Shown: piece after piece, positions 19,253 through 28,934 of the stretch | Layout: every line of letters begins with the position of its first letter | How positions within the stretch are numbered: the first letter of the stretch is position 1 | Source of the DNA: Pyropia yezoensis | Lineage: Eukaryota > Rhodophyta > Bangiophyceae > Bangiales > Bangiaceae | Length of the DNA stretch: 64,000 nucleotides | NCBI GenBank assembly: GCA_009829735.1 | Contig: CM020620.1 | Location: 4,456,299-4,520,298 of the forward strand | Direction: 5' to 3' | The notes under the pieces: generated by a model | What the model was told of the DNA's origin: nothing | Database searches by the model: none | The model's input: only the letters and a program-made list of their open reading frames with translations | Made by a program: the position numbers and the translations under genes

Positions 19253-19801
19253 ATGTTTAAGCGTTTTACCCTTGACGAGAGCGTCGCGGGTCAGTCGCAG
19301 GTCAAGTCCTCGTTGCAGCGCTCTATCCGCGCAAAGATCCTCGAGCAGCTCCCAGCGATTGAGCCCTACCTCGAAGACATCCTCCCCAAGAAGGACAAGA
19401 TGGTACTTGCCAAGGTGGCGGGCCACGTCAACGTCGTTTGTTCACCGAGCGCTGAGCCACTTTTTTTCAACATCCGCGACGGACCTTACTGCCCGACACT
19501 GCGGCTGCTGGCCAAATATCCTCTGCTGCTGCCGCGGATGTGCGTTGACGATGGGGCCATCCGACACGTCATGCAGGGCGCGGATGTGATGGTACCCGGC
19601 CTCAAGTCGACGCGCGCTGCCATGGATGATGTACGAAAGAATGCAGTCGTGGGCATTTATGGTGGGAGTAAGGAGCATCCGTTGGCGGTCGGCCAGGCGC
19701 TTATGGGCACCAACACAATTCGGACGGTGGACAAAGGCGTCGGCATTGAAAACTGGCACTACCTGTCAGACGGGCTGTGGAAATGCCCGACCTTGTCGTG
19801 A
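19253..19801 (+). CDS. MCTS1: MCTS1/Tma20-type translation factor (PUA domain)
   Basis: 182 residues, the usual length for MCTS1/Tma20. The family forms a complex with DENR/Tma22 that removes deacylated tRNA from the 40S subunit and supports reinitiation. An N-terminal MCT-type domain (about 1-90) contains the conserved KKDKMVLAKVAGHVN stretch. A PUA domain (about 92-175) shows the typical LPRMCVDDGAIRHVMQGADVM run, and the protein ends close after GIENWHYLSDGLW. The ATG follows a long CT-rich leader, CTCTCACC. One exon. It lies tail-to-tail with the CDK8-like gene. Confidence 0.95.
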   Translation: MFKRFTLDESVAGQSQVKSSLQRSIRAKILEQLPAIEPYLEDILPKKDKMVLAKVAGHVNVVCSPSAEPLFFNIRDGPYCPTLRLLAKYPLLLPRMCVDDGAIRHVMQGADVMVPGLKSTRAAMDDVRKNAVVGIYGGSKEHPLAVGQALMGTNTIRTVDKGVGIENWHYLSDGLWKCPTLS

Positions 19802-20383
19802 GTAGTAGATCACGCTTTCTTCACTTGGTTTGTACAGAGCCGTGAGGTTGAAATGGAGACTAGGGAGCGGAGCTCGCGCTGAACCGCTTGCTTGTGTACA
19901 GAACTGATTTTATGTGGATGCTGCTTGGCCTCCTTCACGTATGTACAGTTGAGAGAGAAAGGCTGCATCAAGTCTTTGACGGCAGCGCTCGCACCCATTA
20001 GCGCCGAACCCGCTTGGCCACGTGCGCCGACCCGCCAACAGGCACAGACACCCCCCCCGCCGTGGCCGCTGCAATGGCCGCCCCTGGTGAACCAGACAGC
20101 GACGATTTAGCCCAGCCAGTATCCTTCGCTACATCCAACGGAGTTACAGTCCGCGGAGCGTACGGGTCCACGTCATTCTCAAATGCGTTCGGTCTGGGGA
20201 GTGGCTCCTCCTAGTTGACGCACAACGCAGAACACAGCATGGGGGTGCAGCGAGGGAAGGGGTGCCACAGAATGGAGGGAGCGCACGACAGAGCGATTGT
20301 AAGAAGAGAGAAGAGCACGGAATGGGACCCAGCTTTGTGTGAGCTTCCACGCACATATGATGCAACCCAGCCCTCAGTCCCCC
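19802..20383. other. Convergent spacer between MCTS1 and the CDK8-like gene
   Basis: Holds both 3' flanks. A short open stretch ending at 20214 (from the ATG at 20074, 46 codons) is the only coding hint. I recognise no motif in it and would not call it a gene. Confidence 0.4.
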
Positions 20384-21565
20384 TCAACGCACTTTAAAGA
20401 AGGGGTGTGCCAGGGCCTCCTCCGCCGAGATGCGCTGCTCTGGGTCGTACACGAGCAGCCGCGCCAGCAGGTCATGTCCCGCCCCGCCCGCCTTGAGCCG
20501 CCCTGGAAGCATTGACGCCAACCGGTTAGGGTAGCCCACCCACCCTCGCACGTCGGTCCAGTGGGGCAGTGACGTCACACCAGGCCAGGTTGTTGAGGAG
20601 GGCTTGCCAAGCAGCCGGAATATCTTGTCCAACTGGTCAGCCTGGAAGGGCGCCCGGTCGTCAGGTGCGCGCTCCCGCTCCGAGCCCTGGAAGAGGGGCT
20701 TGGACGCGCACAGCTCAGCAAAAATACAGCCGACCGCCCACATGTCCACAGCTGCCGTGTAGTGGCGAGCGCCGAGTAGCAGCTCCGGCGCACGATACCA
20801 GATGGTAACCACCACAGCGTCCACATCAGGCAGCGGTCGTAGCGGGGACTGGAAGAGGCGGGCAAGGCCAAAGTCAGCTATTTTGATAACCCCTCGCGAG
20901 GCAGGCGGCCGGTCGCCGCCAGTGACGAGGATGTTGGAAGGCTTGAGGTCCCGGTGAAGGATCCAGTTCTTGTGAAGGTACGCCAGGCCCGAAAGGATTT
21001 GATACAACAGCGACTTGATGGTGCCCGTCGGCATGGGCGAGGCGGGATGGTTGTGGTGGAAGCGAATCATGTCCAGCAGGTCGTGGTCAGCGTACTCGAA
21101 CACCAAGTACAGGGAGCGCTCCTCAACAGGCATCCCGCCGCTCCCACCGCCTGCCTTAGCATCCTTCGCTGGCGGTATTGGCTGGGCCACAGTCGTATCC
21201 AGCAACACATCAACAAGGGAGACAATGGCAGGGTGGCGGAGCTCGCGGAGCAGCTTGATTTCCCGCACCGCCGTTGGCGAGATGCCGTCGCCAGACTTGA
21301 AGCACTTAAACTTTTTCACAGCCACCAGACGGTCGCCGTCGCCACCGTCGTCGCCACCGCCGTCACCATGGCCAGATGGCGGTGGTGGCCTGGTGGACCG
21401 CTCCCAGCCGCCGACGCCAGCCACTCCTGCTACGCGGGCCTTGTACACGAGGCCGTACGTGCCCTCACCAATTTTCCCAATCGGGATGTAGCGCTCGCTC
21501 ATGGTCTGAGCGACGATGCGTCCCCGGCGGAAGGCGTCCATCGTGCGACGTGCCGGGAAGGCCAT
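20384..21565 (-). CDS. CDK8: CDK8/CDKE-type cyclin-dependent kinase of the Mediator kinase module
   Basis: Complete kinase domain, 393 residues from the ATG at 21565; in-frame ATGs at 21541 and 21502 are equally possible. The Gly loop GEGTYGLVYKA is near residue 30. The alpha-C helix reads SPTAVRE, the SPTAIRE-type signature of plant CDKE/CDK8. The catalytic loop HRDLKPSN is near 200, the Mg loop DFG near 230, and the YRAPELLLGARHYT block is highly CDK8-like. An Ala/Gly/Asp-rich insertion (about residues 45-75) lies between the Gly loop and the VAIK-type lysine. Partners would be cyclin C, MED12 and MED13 in the nucleus. DFG replaces the DMG of animal CDK8. Confidence 0.92.
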   Translation of the reverse strand: MAFPARRTMDAFRRGRIVAQTMSERYIPIGKIGEGTYGLVYKARVAGVAGVGGWERSTRPPPPSGHGDGGGDDGGDGDRLVAVKKFKCFKSGDGISPTAVREIKLLRELRHPAIVSLVDVLLDTTVAQPIPPAKDAKAGGGSGGMPVEERSLYLVFEYADHDLLDMIRFHHNHPASPMPTGTIKSLLYQILSGLAYLHKNWILHRDLKPSNILVTGGDRPPASRGVIKIADFGLARLFQSPLRPLPDVDAVVVTIWYRAPELLLGARHYTAAVDMWAVGCIFAELCASKPLFQGSERERAPDDRAPFQADQLDKIFRLLGKPSSTTWPGVTSLPHWTDVRGWVGYPNRLASMLPGRLKAGGAGHDLLARLLVYDPEQRISAEEALAHPFFKVR

Positions 21566-23092
21566 CCCCGAAGAAATGGCAGCGCGCCTTGTCAGGGTCA
21601 CGAAGGTGTCTGGTCGGGAGACAGAAGCAGGAACGACAGTTGCAATGACAGCCCGTGCATACAATTACATAGTAGTTTCTCTAAACCAATAGTTAGGGTA
21701 GAGAACTCACGTGCATGTACAGTACAGTACATCTATTACATTCAACGAAGCTCCTGTTGATCACCCCCAGTTAAGACCCGCCGAGAGCGGGCACTAGGGT
21801 TCAGAGCGATTCCAGATCAGCCATTGGCTCAGAGCACGCTGTCGGGAGCAAATATGGCATATATTGGAAACTCTCAGGATATTCGAGGGTTCATAAAACG
21901 TGTCTGTATAGAATTGGAGCACAGATGCCTGGGGCACAGGGTTGTTATATTTCATGAAATCATCGATCGTTAGTAATTTTCTTGTGATAATTATCAAAAC
22001 TATCATACGATAATTATCACCACGTGTACTGACACGTGTTACAATTTGAAGCCCTGGCAGACTCACGATGGCTGGCCTGGGGTGGAGACGAGGATGAGCC
22101 GCCTGGTGGTGTCTGCGAACGACATTCGCACCGACATACATACCGCCCTCTTTCCAAACGGACGACGGGCGCATCGCCTTCAGGGAGGCTGGCACGCGCA
22201 CGCCGTCGGGTCTCGTCGCCCTCTGTCAATGTTGTAATAAGGGTGGTATAATCGTTGCCCTACTGGCGGTGCATCACGACGTCCCCGCGTCGCCCCTCTT
22301 GTCGCCGGTGGCGATGGGGTGACACGTACTCGCCACGTGTAGGAGACCTGGGTTGACACCCTCGCGTCGTGTGCAGCCTGTCCGCCCATGTGGCCGGCGT
22401 AGCCCAGGACAACGTCGGCGAAGGAAGGGCCGCCGCCGTTGGTGGTGACCACGCAGCTAAGAATCACCTCCTCGCCTTCGCTGCGAAGTGCCTTCGCGTA
22501 GGAGGCAGGCTGCCTGACACATGTGGATGTTGCCGCCGCGGTGGTCGCGTTCATGGTTATCGTGCACTCGTCGAGCTCGATTGCTCAACGGAGGGCTCAC
22601 ACGCACCTGTCGACCGTTTGATAGCTATGAATAGGCAGCCTCGTGATCGTTTCTTTTCTCGATAATTTACTCGATAATTTTGAATTGATAATTATCACCT
22701 CTCAACCCTGGATACGGCGCCGTACCTTTTTTTCTCTTGTTATTTCTTTGTTGTTCTCACTCAGTTCCTTCTTGCTATGTGCAGTCGTTTATTTTTTCTC
22801 TCGTCCAACCAGGAAGTCATGTCAGCGACAAAGTCGCGCGAACGTTGCACGTGTGGGATGTAATGCAATATTCGCGCTGAGCCCTGGGGGTGTGATTGAG
22901 ACCGAGGGCAACGTCCATGTCCGCGCGACGGCCCCACATGCAAGCAGCGCGGCAGGTACACACACGCAACGCCGCCCGCTTGTCAGCCTACCGTACCTCC
23001 TTCTGACCGACGGCACCTTTCGTGCACTCTCCCACCCCGCTTCTCCCCTGCCTGTCTCCCTCACCCACACGGCTCAGCACCCCTGGCCCCCA
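21566..23092. other. Intergenic region with AT-rich inverted motifs
   Basis: No supported gene. GTGATAATTATCA at 21983-21995 recurs inverted near 22685-22697 about 700 bp away, with extra GATAATTATC/TCGATAATTT copies beside both. ATGTACAGTACAGTACAT lies at about 21715. A minus-strand ORF (22554-22180, ATG start) looks protein-like in composition but has no recognisable domain. Confidence 0.45.
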
Positions 23093-24319
23093 TTAATACT
23101 CTGGATACTGAATCCCATGTCGCCGGATCAGGGAGGTGGCTCGCTTGGTCGCCCGCACCACCCATCGCTCGTACAGCAGCGCACGGTCCGCGTCGGCCAG
23201 GTCCCCCTTAATCATCCCCACAGACCGGAGGTGGAACAGGAACATCCCTGCTGTCACGCTAATATTAAACGACTGGGAGAAACCGACCATAGGCACGAAC
23301 ACCTTGACGTCAGCCGCGTCCCGGAGAGCCTGCGACAACCCCCGCTCCTCATTGCCAAGCAAGACGCAGACCTTGCCCATGGCGGGAAAGTCCACCTCAT
23401 CAATGGGCACCGCGTCATCGTCGAGGCAGGTGGCCACCAGCGTCATCCCCCGCGCCCGCACCGCTTCGACAGCATCGATGACATGACCATATCGCCGCAC
23501 TGACAGCCACTGGTCCGCGTTTTTTGTCACCCCTGACCCGTAGCGGAACGGGTCATACGCCTCCACGGCGTGGACGGTTTGGATGCCAAGGCCCTCGGCG
23601 GTGCGGAGGACAGCCGCCCCGTTATGAGGGTCCCGCAAATTCTCCACCAGCACCTCCACCGAGGCCGTCCGCGTGGCGAGGACCGACTCAATACGCGCCA
23701 GACGGGCGGGCTTGAGCGACTGCCGGAGAATGTCCAGCAGCGGCGTGCGCGGGATGACCGTCCCGTACATGTCGGCGGCGGCCACCCCCGACGCGGTCAG
23801 AACGGGGCCCGCTACGTGGCGGGGGGCGTCAAAGTCGTGCGCCGCGTCGACCGCCGCGGCGGCGCGGGCAGACTTGGCCTCGGCTGCTCGTCGACGGCGA
23901 GCGACGGAGCGGGACTCGCGGAGGTGCAGTGCCGTGGCGTCGTCGGCGGGGGGGGCAGGGGCGGGAGGTCCAGCAGGCGGCACCGCCGCCGAAGAAACCG
24001 CGTGTGGCGCCACTGGCGCAGGGCTCGCGGCGGAGGAGGTGGCGGCAGTGGGGGCGGCAACAACAGCGGCAGAGGCGGTGGCAGCGAGGGCAGAGGCGGC
24101 CGCGGCAGAGGCGGTGGCGGCGCCGCCCGCAGACGGGCCACCACTTACCCCACGCGCTTGGTCTTCAAGGCAGACGGCGGCTAGACCATTCAACACAGAT
24201 TCCCCACCAGCGACGGCGGCTGCCGCCGCGGATGCGGGCGCGGCGTCAGGCGCTGTAGCAGGCGCTGTAGCAGGGCTAGTGGTGGGGGAGGGAGCAGCCT
24301 TCGCAGTTCCGCTGCTCAT
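23093..24319 (-). CDS. TrmH-family (SpoU) RNA ribose 2'-O-methyltransferase
   Basis: 408 residues from the ATG at 24319. The N-terminal ~170 residues are Ala/Pro/Thr-rich and may be a targeting or spacer region. The C-terminal ~230 residues are a SPOUT methyltransferase closest to bacterial tRNA Gm18 methyltransferase TrmH. Motif 1 is around LVENLRDPHNGAAVLRTAE. Motif 2 is VCVLLGNEERGLS. Motif 3, FSQSFNISVTAGMFLFHL, forms the trefoil-knot AdoMet site. The Asn, Glu and Arg expected for catalysis are present. The TrmH-like C-terminal tail includes AKRATSLIRRHG-type residues. The likely role is Gm18 formation in organellar or cytosolic tRNA. It is head-to-head with EF-G2. Confidence 0.9.
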   Translation of the reverse strand: MSSGTAKAAPSPTTSPATAPATAPDAAPASAAAAAVAGGESVLNGLAAVCLEDQARGVSGGPSAGGAATASAAAASALAATASAAVVAAPTAATSSAASPAPVAPHAVSSAAVPPAGPPAPAPPADDATALHLRESRSVARRRRAAEAKSARAAAAVDAAHDFDAPRHVAGPVLTASGVAAADMYGTVIPRTPLLDILRQSLKPARLARIESVLATRTASVEVLVENLRDPHNGAAVLRTAEGLGIQTVHAVEAYDPFRYGSGVTKNADQWLSVRRYGHVIDAVEAVRARGMTLVATCLDDDAVPIDEVDFPAMGKVCVLLGNEERGLSQALRDAADVKVFVPMVGFSQSFNISVTAGMFLFHLRSVGMIKGDLADADRALLYERWVVRATKRATSLIRRHGIQYPEY

Positions 24320-24735
24320 AGCGGTGTGGCGTCTGAGACGCACGGGGTGAAAGGGGGACGGAGGAAAGGGAGAGTGAGAGGGCTGGGGAGGTTGGGAAGG
24401 GGGTAGGACGCCAACGACCGACCCGGGCGCCAGGAAGCGGAGAGGCACAACTGGCGGGGCAGTGGGTTGTGCGAGGCAGGCGCCAAGATCATCCACGGGT
24501 GGTCCAAGGCGGGAAGCCGCGACGGCGGCGACTCCTGATTCAGTGCATGTGCCACGTGGATAAGTCCAGTGTGCCGATGGCGGCATCCTCGTCTGGGCAC
24601 ACGCCGAGTCGCCGACACCACGCACCCAACCACTTCCACGGCGACCCGCTCGCGGCAGCGCTGCGCCGCCCCGCGCCCCGTCCACACCCCTGCCTCCCTG
24701 CTCCCTCCTGCTCGACGGGCTCTCCCTATCGCTCG
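24320..24735. promoter_or_regulatory. Bidirectional promoter region, TrmH-family gene / EF-G2
   Basis: 416 bp separate two divergent ATGs, so both genes must start transcription here. The sequence is GC-rich with no obvious TATA box. The coding frame of each gene is open part-way into it, which explains over-long predicted N-termini. Confidence 0.6.
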
Positions 24736-27700
24736 ATGCGGCGACTGGTGCCGCTGTCAATCTCTGCCCAGGGATGGCCCCCTCGACGGGCGGCGCCTCT
24801 CCCCCTCCGCCCGCCTCGGCGGCGAGCGGCGGGCGTGGCATTGACGTCTGCAGCGGCCAACGGCACCGTCGCGCTTGGTGCCGCCACCACATCTGCCGCA
24901 GCCGCCTCCCACAATGCCACAGCAGCAGAAGCTGCCGATCTGGCGGCGGCGGCCACAAGAAACCTAGGCGTTATTGCGCACGTCGACGCGGGCAAGACCA
25001 CTACAACCGAGCGGATGCTCTACTACGCGGGCGCCCTGCGCGCGATGGGGGGTGCGTGTGGCAACCTGTGGAGGGAGAGTGGCGAAAAGGGAGGGAGTGC
25101 GGAAGAGAGCGGAGGGGGTGGGTGTGGGGCTGCGAGATGGGCGACGGCGGACCCGCCAGTCCTACCGCCGTTCCTGGCGTTGGCCGTGCTTGATCCGGCA
25201 TCCTGGGGGTGCCAATGTCGGCGGCCGATGCGGCGGGGACGGCGGTCGTGATGGAGGCGGCGGCGGAGCAACCACGAGAACGTGCTGACTCATGACGGAC
25301 TGTTACCTCTTGGGCACCCGGTTGTCCACGTGGCGTGCGGCGGCCTGGTCTCTCCTTCCTCCTCCCTGCCCACCCCTCTCATCAGACGTCGACGCCGGCT
25401 CTACGGCCATGGACTTTCTACCCGCTGAGCGCGAGCGTGGCATCACTATCGCGTCGGCAGCCACTTCTTTCCCCTGGCGCTCCACCCGCCTGACGCTCAT
25501 CGACACGCCCGGCCACGTGGACTTTACCGTCGAGGTCGAGCGCAGCCTCCGCGTCATGGACGGGGCGGTGGCGGTGGTGGACGCGGTGGCGGGGGTGCAG
25601 CCGCAGACAGCAACGGTTTGGCGACAGGCAGACGCGTATGGCCTCCCGCGCGTGGTCTATGCCAACAAGATGGACCGGCCGGGGGCGTGCCTTGGGGGGG
25701 TCACGGCGTCCCTGCGGCGGCGGCTTGGGCGGCCGCCGGCCCACCGCGGGGACGGCGGGGGTGGCGGCGGGCGCGTCGGTAGCGACAGCGGCGGAGGGGA
25801 TCTCGCCGGGTGGGTGCCGTGGATGCCCCTGCCAGTACAGCTCCCGCTCTTCCGCACCCCCATGGGCGCCGTGTACGCTGTACCCGCCGAGGAGGTACGC
25901 AACAGTGAGGACGATGCGCTCGCCGGGGTGGTGGACCTTGTGTGGGGCCGGATCCTGGTTTGGGATCCGGCCGACACGACGGGCTCCACGTTTGCCGCCA
26001 CCCCGTTGCTGACCGCCGATGGGGGCGGGTGGGTGGAGGGCGCCGACGGGGACGTGCTGGCCGTCGCCGCCCCCGCCCGCGACGCACTTCTTGCGGCGCT
26101 GGCGGATACGGATGACGGGCTGTGCGAGGCGTACCTCGCCGACGCAGATCATGGGCCCGGTGGCGTCGCCGGCGGGCCGCCCGCGCTAGGCGCCGCGGGC
26201 ATTGACGGCGGCACCGTCACGGTTGCCCTGCGCGCTGCAGTGCTGGCGCGATCTGCTATACCGGTGCTGGTCGGGTCGAGCCTCCGCAACGTGGGCGTGC
26301 AGCCGCTGCTCGACGCGGTGGTCGACTACCTGCCGTCTCCGTTGGAGCGACCGCCCGTGTGGGGTGTGCCCGAGTCGACGGTGGGGGGGGGCGGTGCCGT
26401 CGTCGGCGGCGGCGGCGGCCGGCCGAGGCGACCGGCCAAAGCGGCTAAACGGCGGCGGCCGGCGGCGCCTCCGCCGCCGGGAATCCCTGTTATCAGCAGC
26501 AGCGGAGGTGCCACTGATGCGTCTTCCCCCTCCTCCCGCGTGCCTGTGGCGCTGACGGGGGCTGCCCCCCTGGTGGCCCTTGCCTTCAAGGTCACCCATC
26601 ACCCCCACCGGGGCCGTCTAGTCCACGTGCGGATCTTTGGGGGCGCGATCCCTCGCCGCGGGGCCCCGCTTCGGAACAGCCGCACCGGCGCTGCCGAGGC
26701 GCCGACGGCCCTCCTCCGCATCCGTGCCGACGTTCTTGACGAGCTCCCCGCCGCGGGGGTAGGGGAAGTGCTTGCACTGTCGGGGCTCCGTTGCACCGCA
26801 ACAGGGGACACGCTCACACTGGCGCCCGAGGCTGGGGGAGGGGGGGTGGGGGGCGCTCCGTTGCCGCCCGTGCTGGACGGCGTCCGCACGCCGCCACCCG
26901 TCTACTCTGTCGCATTAACCCCCGATGGGGGTGGGGAGGCGGCGCTGGCACCCGCGCTGGCCACCCTCCTTTCCGAGGACCCATCGCTATCGGCCCGCGG
27001 CGGCGGCGTTGGCGGTAGCAGTGGCGGCAATGACGACGGGGAGGCGGTCGTACTGGCCGGCCAAGGGGAGCTTCACCTGGATATTGCCGTAAGAAGGCTG
27101 GCGGCGCTCGGCGCCCCGCGGTTGCGGGTATCGCCCCCGCGGGTGGCGTGGCGAGAGGGCGTGACGGCGGCAGTGGTGCGCGAAACGACCGTGTACGACA
27201 GGACCATTGGTGGCGCCCGTATGGCCGCGGCGGTGACCCTTTCTGTGACGCCGCTGCGATTTGGGCGAGAGGGGGAGGTGGCAGGCCCTGTGCCGACGGA
27301 AGGCGATGGTGTCGGCGAGGGCGGCATCGCCCCGACCTTAGACGACCAAGGCAACTGGGTGGAGGTGCAGGTGGATGGCGGTGGCGGCGGCAGTGACCGC
27401 GACGGCAACGACGGTGGGGTGGGGTGGCAGTTGCCAGCCGAGCGTCGGGAGGCGATCGTGGCGGCAGCGGCGGGGGCGCTGGAGCGGGGGCCCCTAGTTG
27501 GTGCGCCGCTGCTGGGTGTCGGCCTCACCGTGCACGTGGCGCCGCCGACGTCGTCGACCAGCGGGGCTGGTGGCGGCGGCCGGGGGGGAAGCGGTAGGGG
27601 CGGCGGTGGGGACTCTCCCGGACTGGGCGACCCCGGCCTGCCACTGCCCGCCCTGCGGTCGGCAGTGGCGGCGGCGGTGGCGGCCGCCACCGCCGCCGCC

Positions 27701-28075
27701 TCCCCCCGCGTGGTGGAACCGCTTATGGAGGTGGTGGTGGACGTGCCGGCGGGCTGTCTCGGCGACGTGGTTTCCGCGCTCACCGACCCAGTGCGGCGGC
27801 GGGGAGTGGTGCTGGGCGTGGACGTTGAGGAGGATGGCGGCGTGGACGGCGGTGGGGAGGGGGGGTTGGTCGGTGGCGGTGGCGGCCGTGGTGGGGACGC
27901 CGCTCCATTGTCGCGCGCCCTTCTCACTGCTAGGGTGCCTGTGGAGGGACTTCTCGGCTGGGCGTCTCGCCTCCGCTCGCTGTCGGGGGGAGAGGGGGGG
28001 TTTGTGGCGCATTTTGGGGGCTACGAGGTGTGCTCTGCACAAGAGCGGGTGGTGCGCGAGGAGCGGGGCTTCTGA
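24736..28075 (+). CDS. GFM2: Mitochondrial elongation factor G2 / ribosome-recycling GTPase, two exons
   Basis: Exons 24736-25051 and 25386-28075 (intron 25052-25385, GTGCGT...TCAG) join in frame to 1,001 residues. A basic, Ser/Ala-rich N-terminus (about 70 residues) fits a mitochondrial presequence. G1 HVDAGKT is near residue 82, switch ERERGIT follows, G3 DTPGHVDF is near 145 and G4 NKMD near 199. Domains II-V follow, with many Gly-rich insertions that account for the length (human GFM2 is under 800). The GDVDAG...ERERGIT context is GFM2-like, not EF-G1-like (EQERGIT). EF-G2 splits post-termination mitochondrial ribosomes with RRF. A plastid copy is not excluded. Confidence 0.9.
25052..25385 (+). 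other. Spliceosomal intron of the EF-G2 gene (334 bp)
   Basis: Donor G|GTGCGT and acceptor CTCATCAG|AC. The join restores GAC (Asp) and the conserved MGDVDAG sequence, whereas unspliced translation loses the switch region. A CCTCCTCCCTGCCCACCCC pyrimidine tract precedes the acceptor. Confidence 0.88.
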
Positions 28076-28210
28076 CCCTGTTTCTCAAGGGCAGGGGAGG
28101 GTGCGTGTACGACGCAAGCCGACGACTGCGGGCTATACATCTATGCTGCGGCTGTAGCTATAGAGACGTTCAGTACGGCAACTTTTGTTACCATTGAGGG
28201 TGCCTTTTAG

Positions 28211-28934
28211 GGCAAGGGCCGCAGCCTTCAGGTCACTGCGGTGGCGCGCTCGGTGGACCTGGTGCTGCTCATGCTGGACGCCACCAAGAGCGATGTGCAG
28301 GGGCAGTTAATGGAGCAGGAGCTTGCACTGGTAGGCATTCGCATCAACCAGTCGCCACCCAACGTCTGCTACAAGCCGAAAAAGAATGGCGGCGTCTCCT
28401 TTAACGCCACCCTTCCGCTCACCCACCTCAACGCCAAGCTTTGCATTGCCATCCTCCGCGACCGCTCTGTGCATAGTGCCGACCTTCTTGTGCGAGAAGA
28501 CGTGACTGTGGACCAGTTCCTGGACGTGGTGGAGGGCAACCGCCAGTACCTCAAGCGCTTGTACGTGTACAACCATGAATCCGTGTCGCTGGAGGAGCTG
28601 GACCGGCTGGCGTGGCAATCAAACACTGTTGTGGTGAGCTGCGAGAGCACTCTCAATTTTGATGCCCTTATCAACCACATCTGGACAACGCTCACGCGGT
28701 GTCGCGTGTTCACCAAGAAGCGTGGAGCGGCGCCAGACTTTGGCGACCCGCTCGTGCTCCGGGAGGGAGCGCGGGTCGAGGACGCGTGCCACACGATTTA
28801 ACCGGTTGGCTGATGGGTCGCAAGTCAAGTAATGTTTGGTATGGGGGGCGTCGACTACGCATGACCCCCAACGCGTGGGTTTTGGGCACCTGCCAGCAGG
28901 TGAAGATGGGGTGCAGGTTGTTAAAACGACCTGA
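28211..28934 (+). pseudogene. 5'-truncated, inactivated DRG-family GTPase copy
   Basis: Clear similarity to DRG1/DRG2 developmentally regulated GTPases, beginning only at GKGRSLQV after an acceptor-like CCTTTTAG at 28203-28210. The P-loop and G3 parts are absent, and only 135 bp separate it from the EF-G2 stop. The NKxD guanine-specificity motif is reduced to YNHES. The frame ends at TAA (28799-28801) after VEDACHTI. The TGS-domain end continues in a shifted frame (LVWG near 28837, then HDPQRVGFGHL, EDGVQVVK) to TGA at 28932, with a further in-frame TAA at about 28831. Truncation, motif loss, a frameshift and a nonsense codon make a non-functional duplicate. A functional DRG gene is presumably elsewhere. 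Confidence 0.88.

Noticed and set aside
22180..22554. 124-codon minus-strand ORF with an ATG start
   Set aside because: Looks somewhat protein-like in composition, but no domain, no partner exon and it lies between AT-rich inverted motifs; left as a note in the intergenic entry.
22369..22665. 98-codon plus-strand ORF
   Set aside because: No recognisable content, and it overlaps the minus-strand ORF of the same region; typical of GC-rich open frames.
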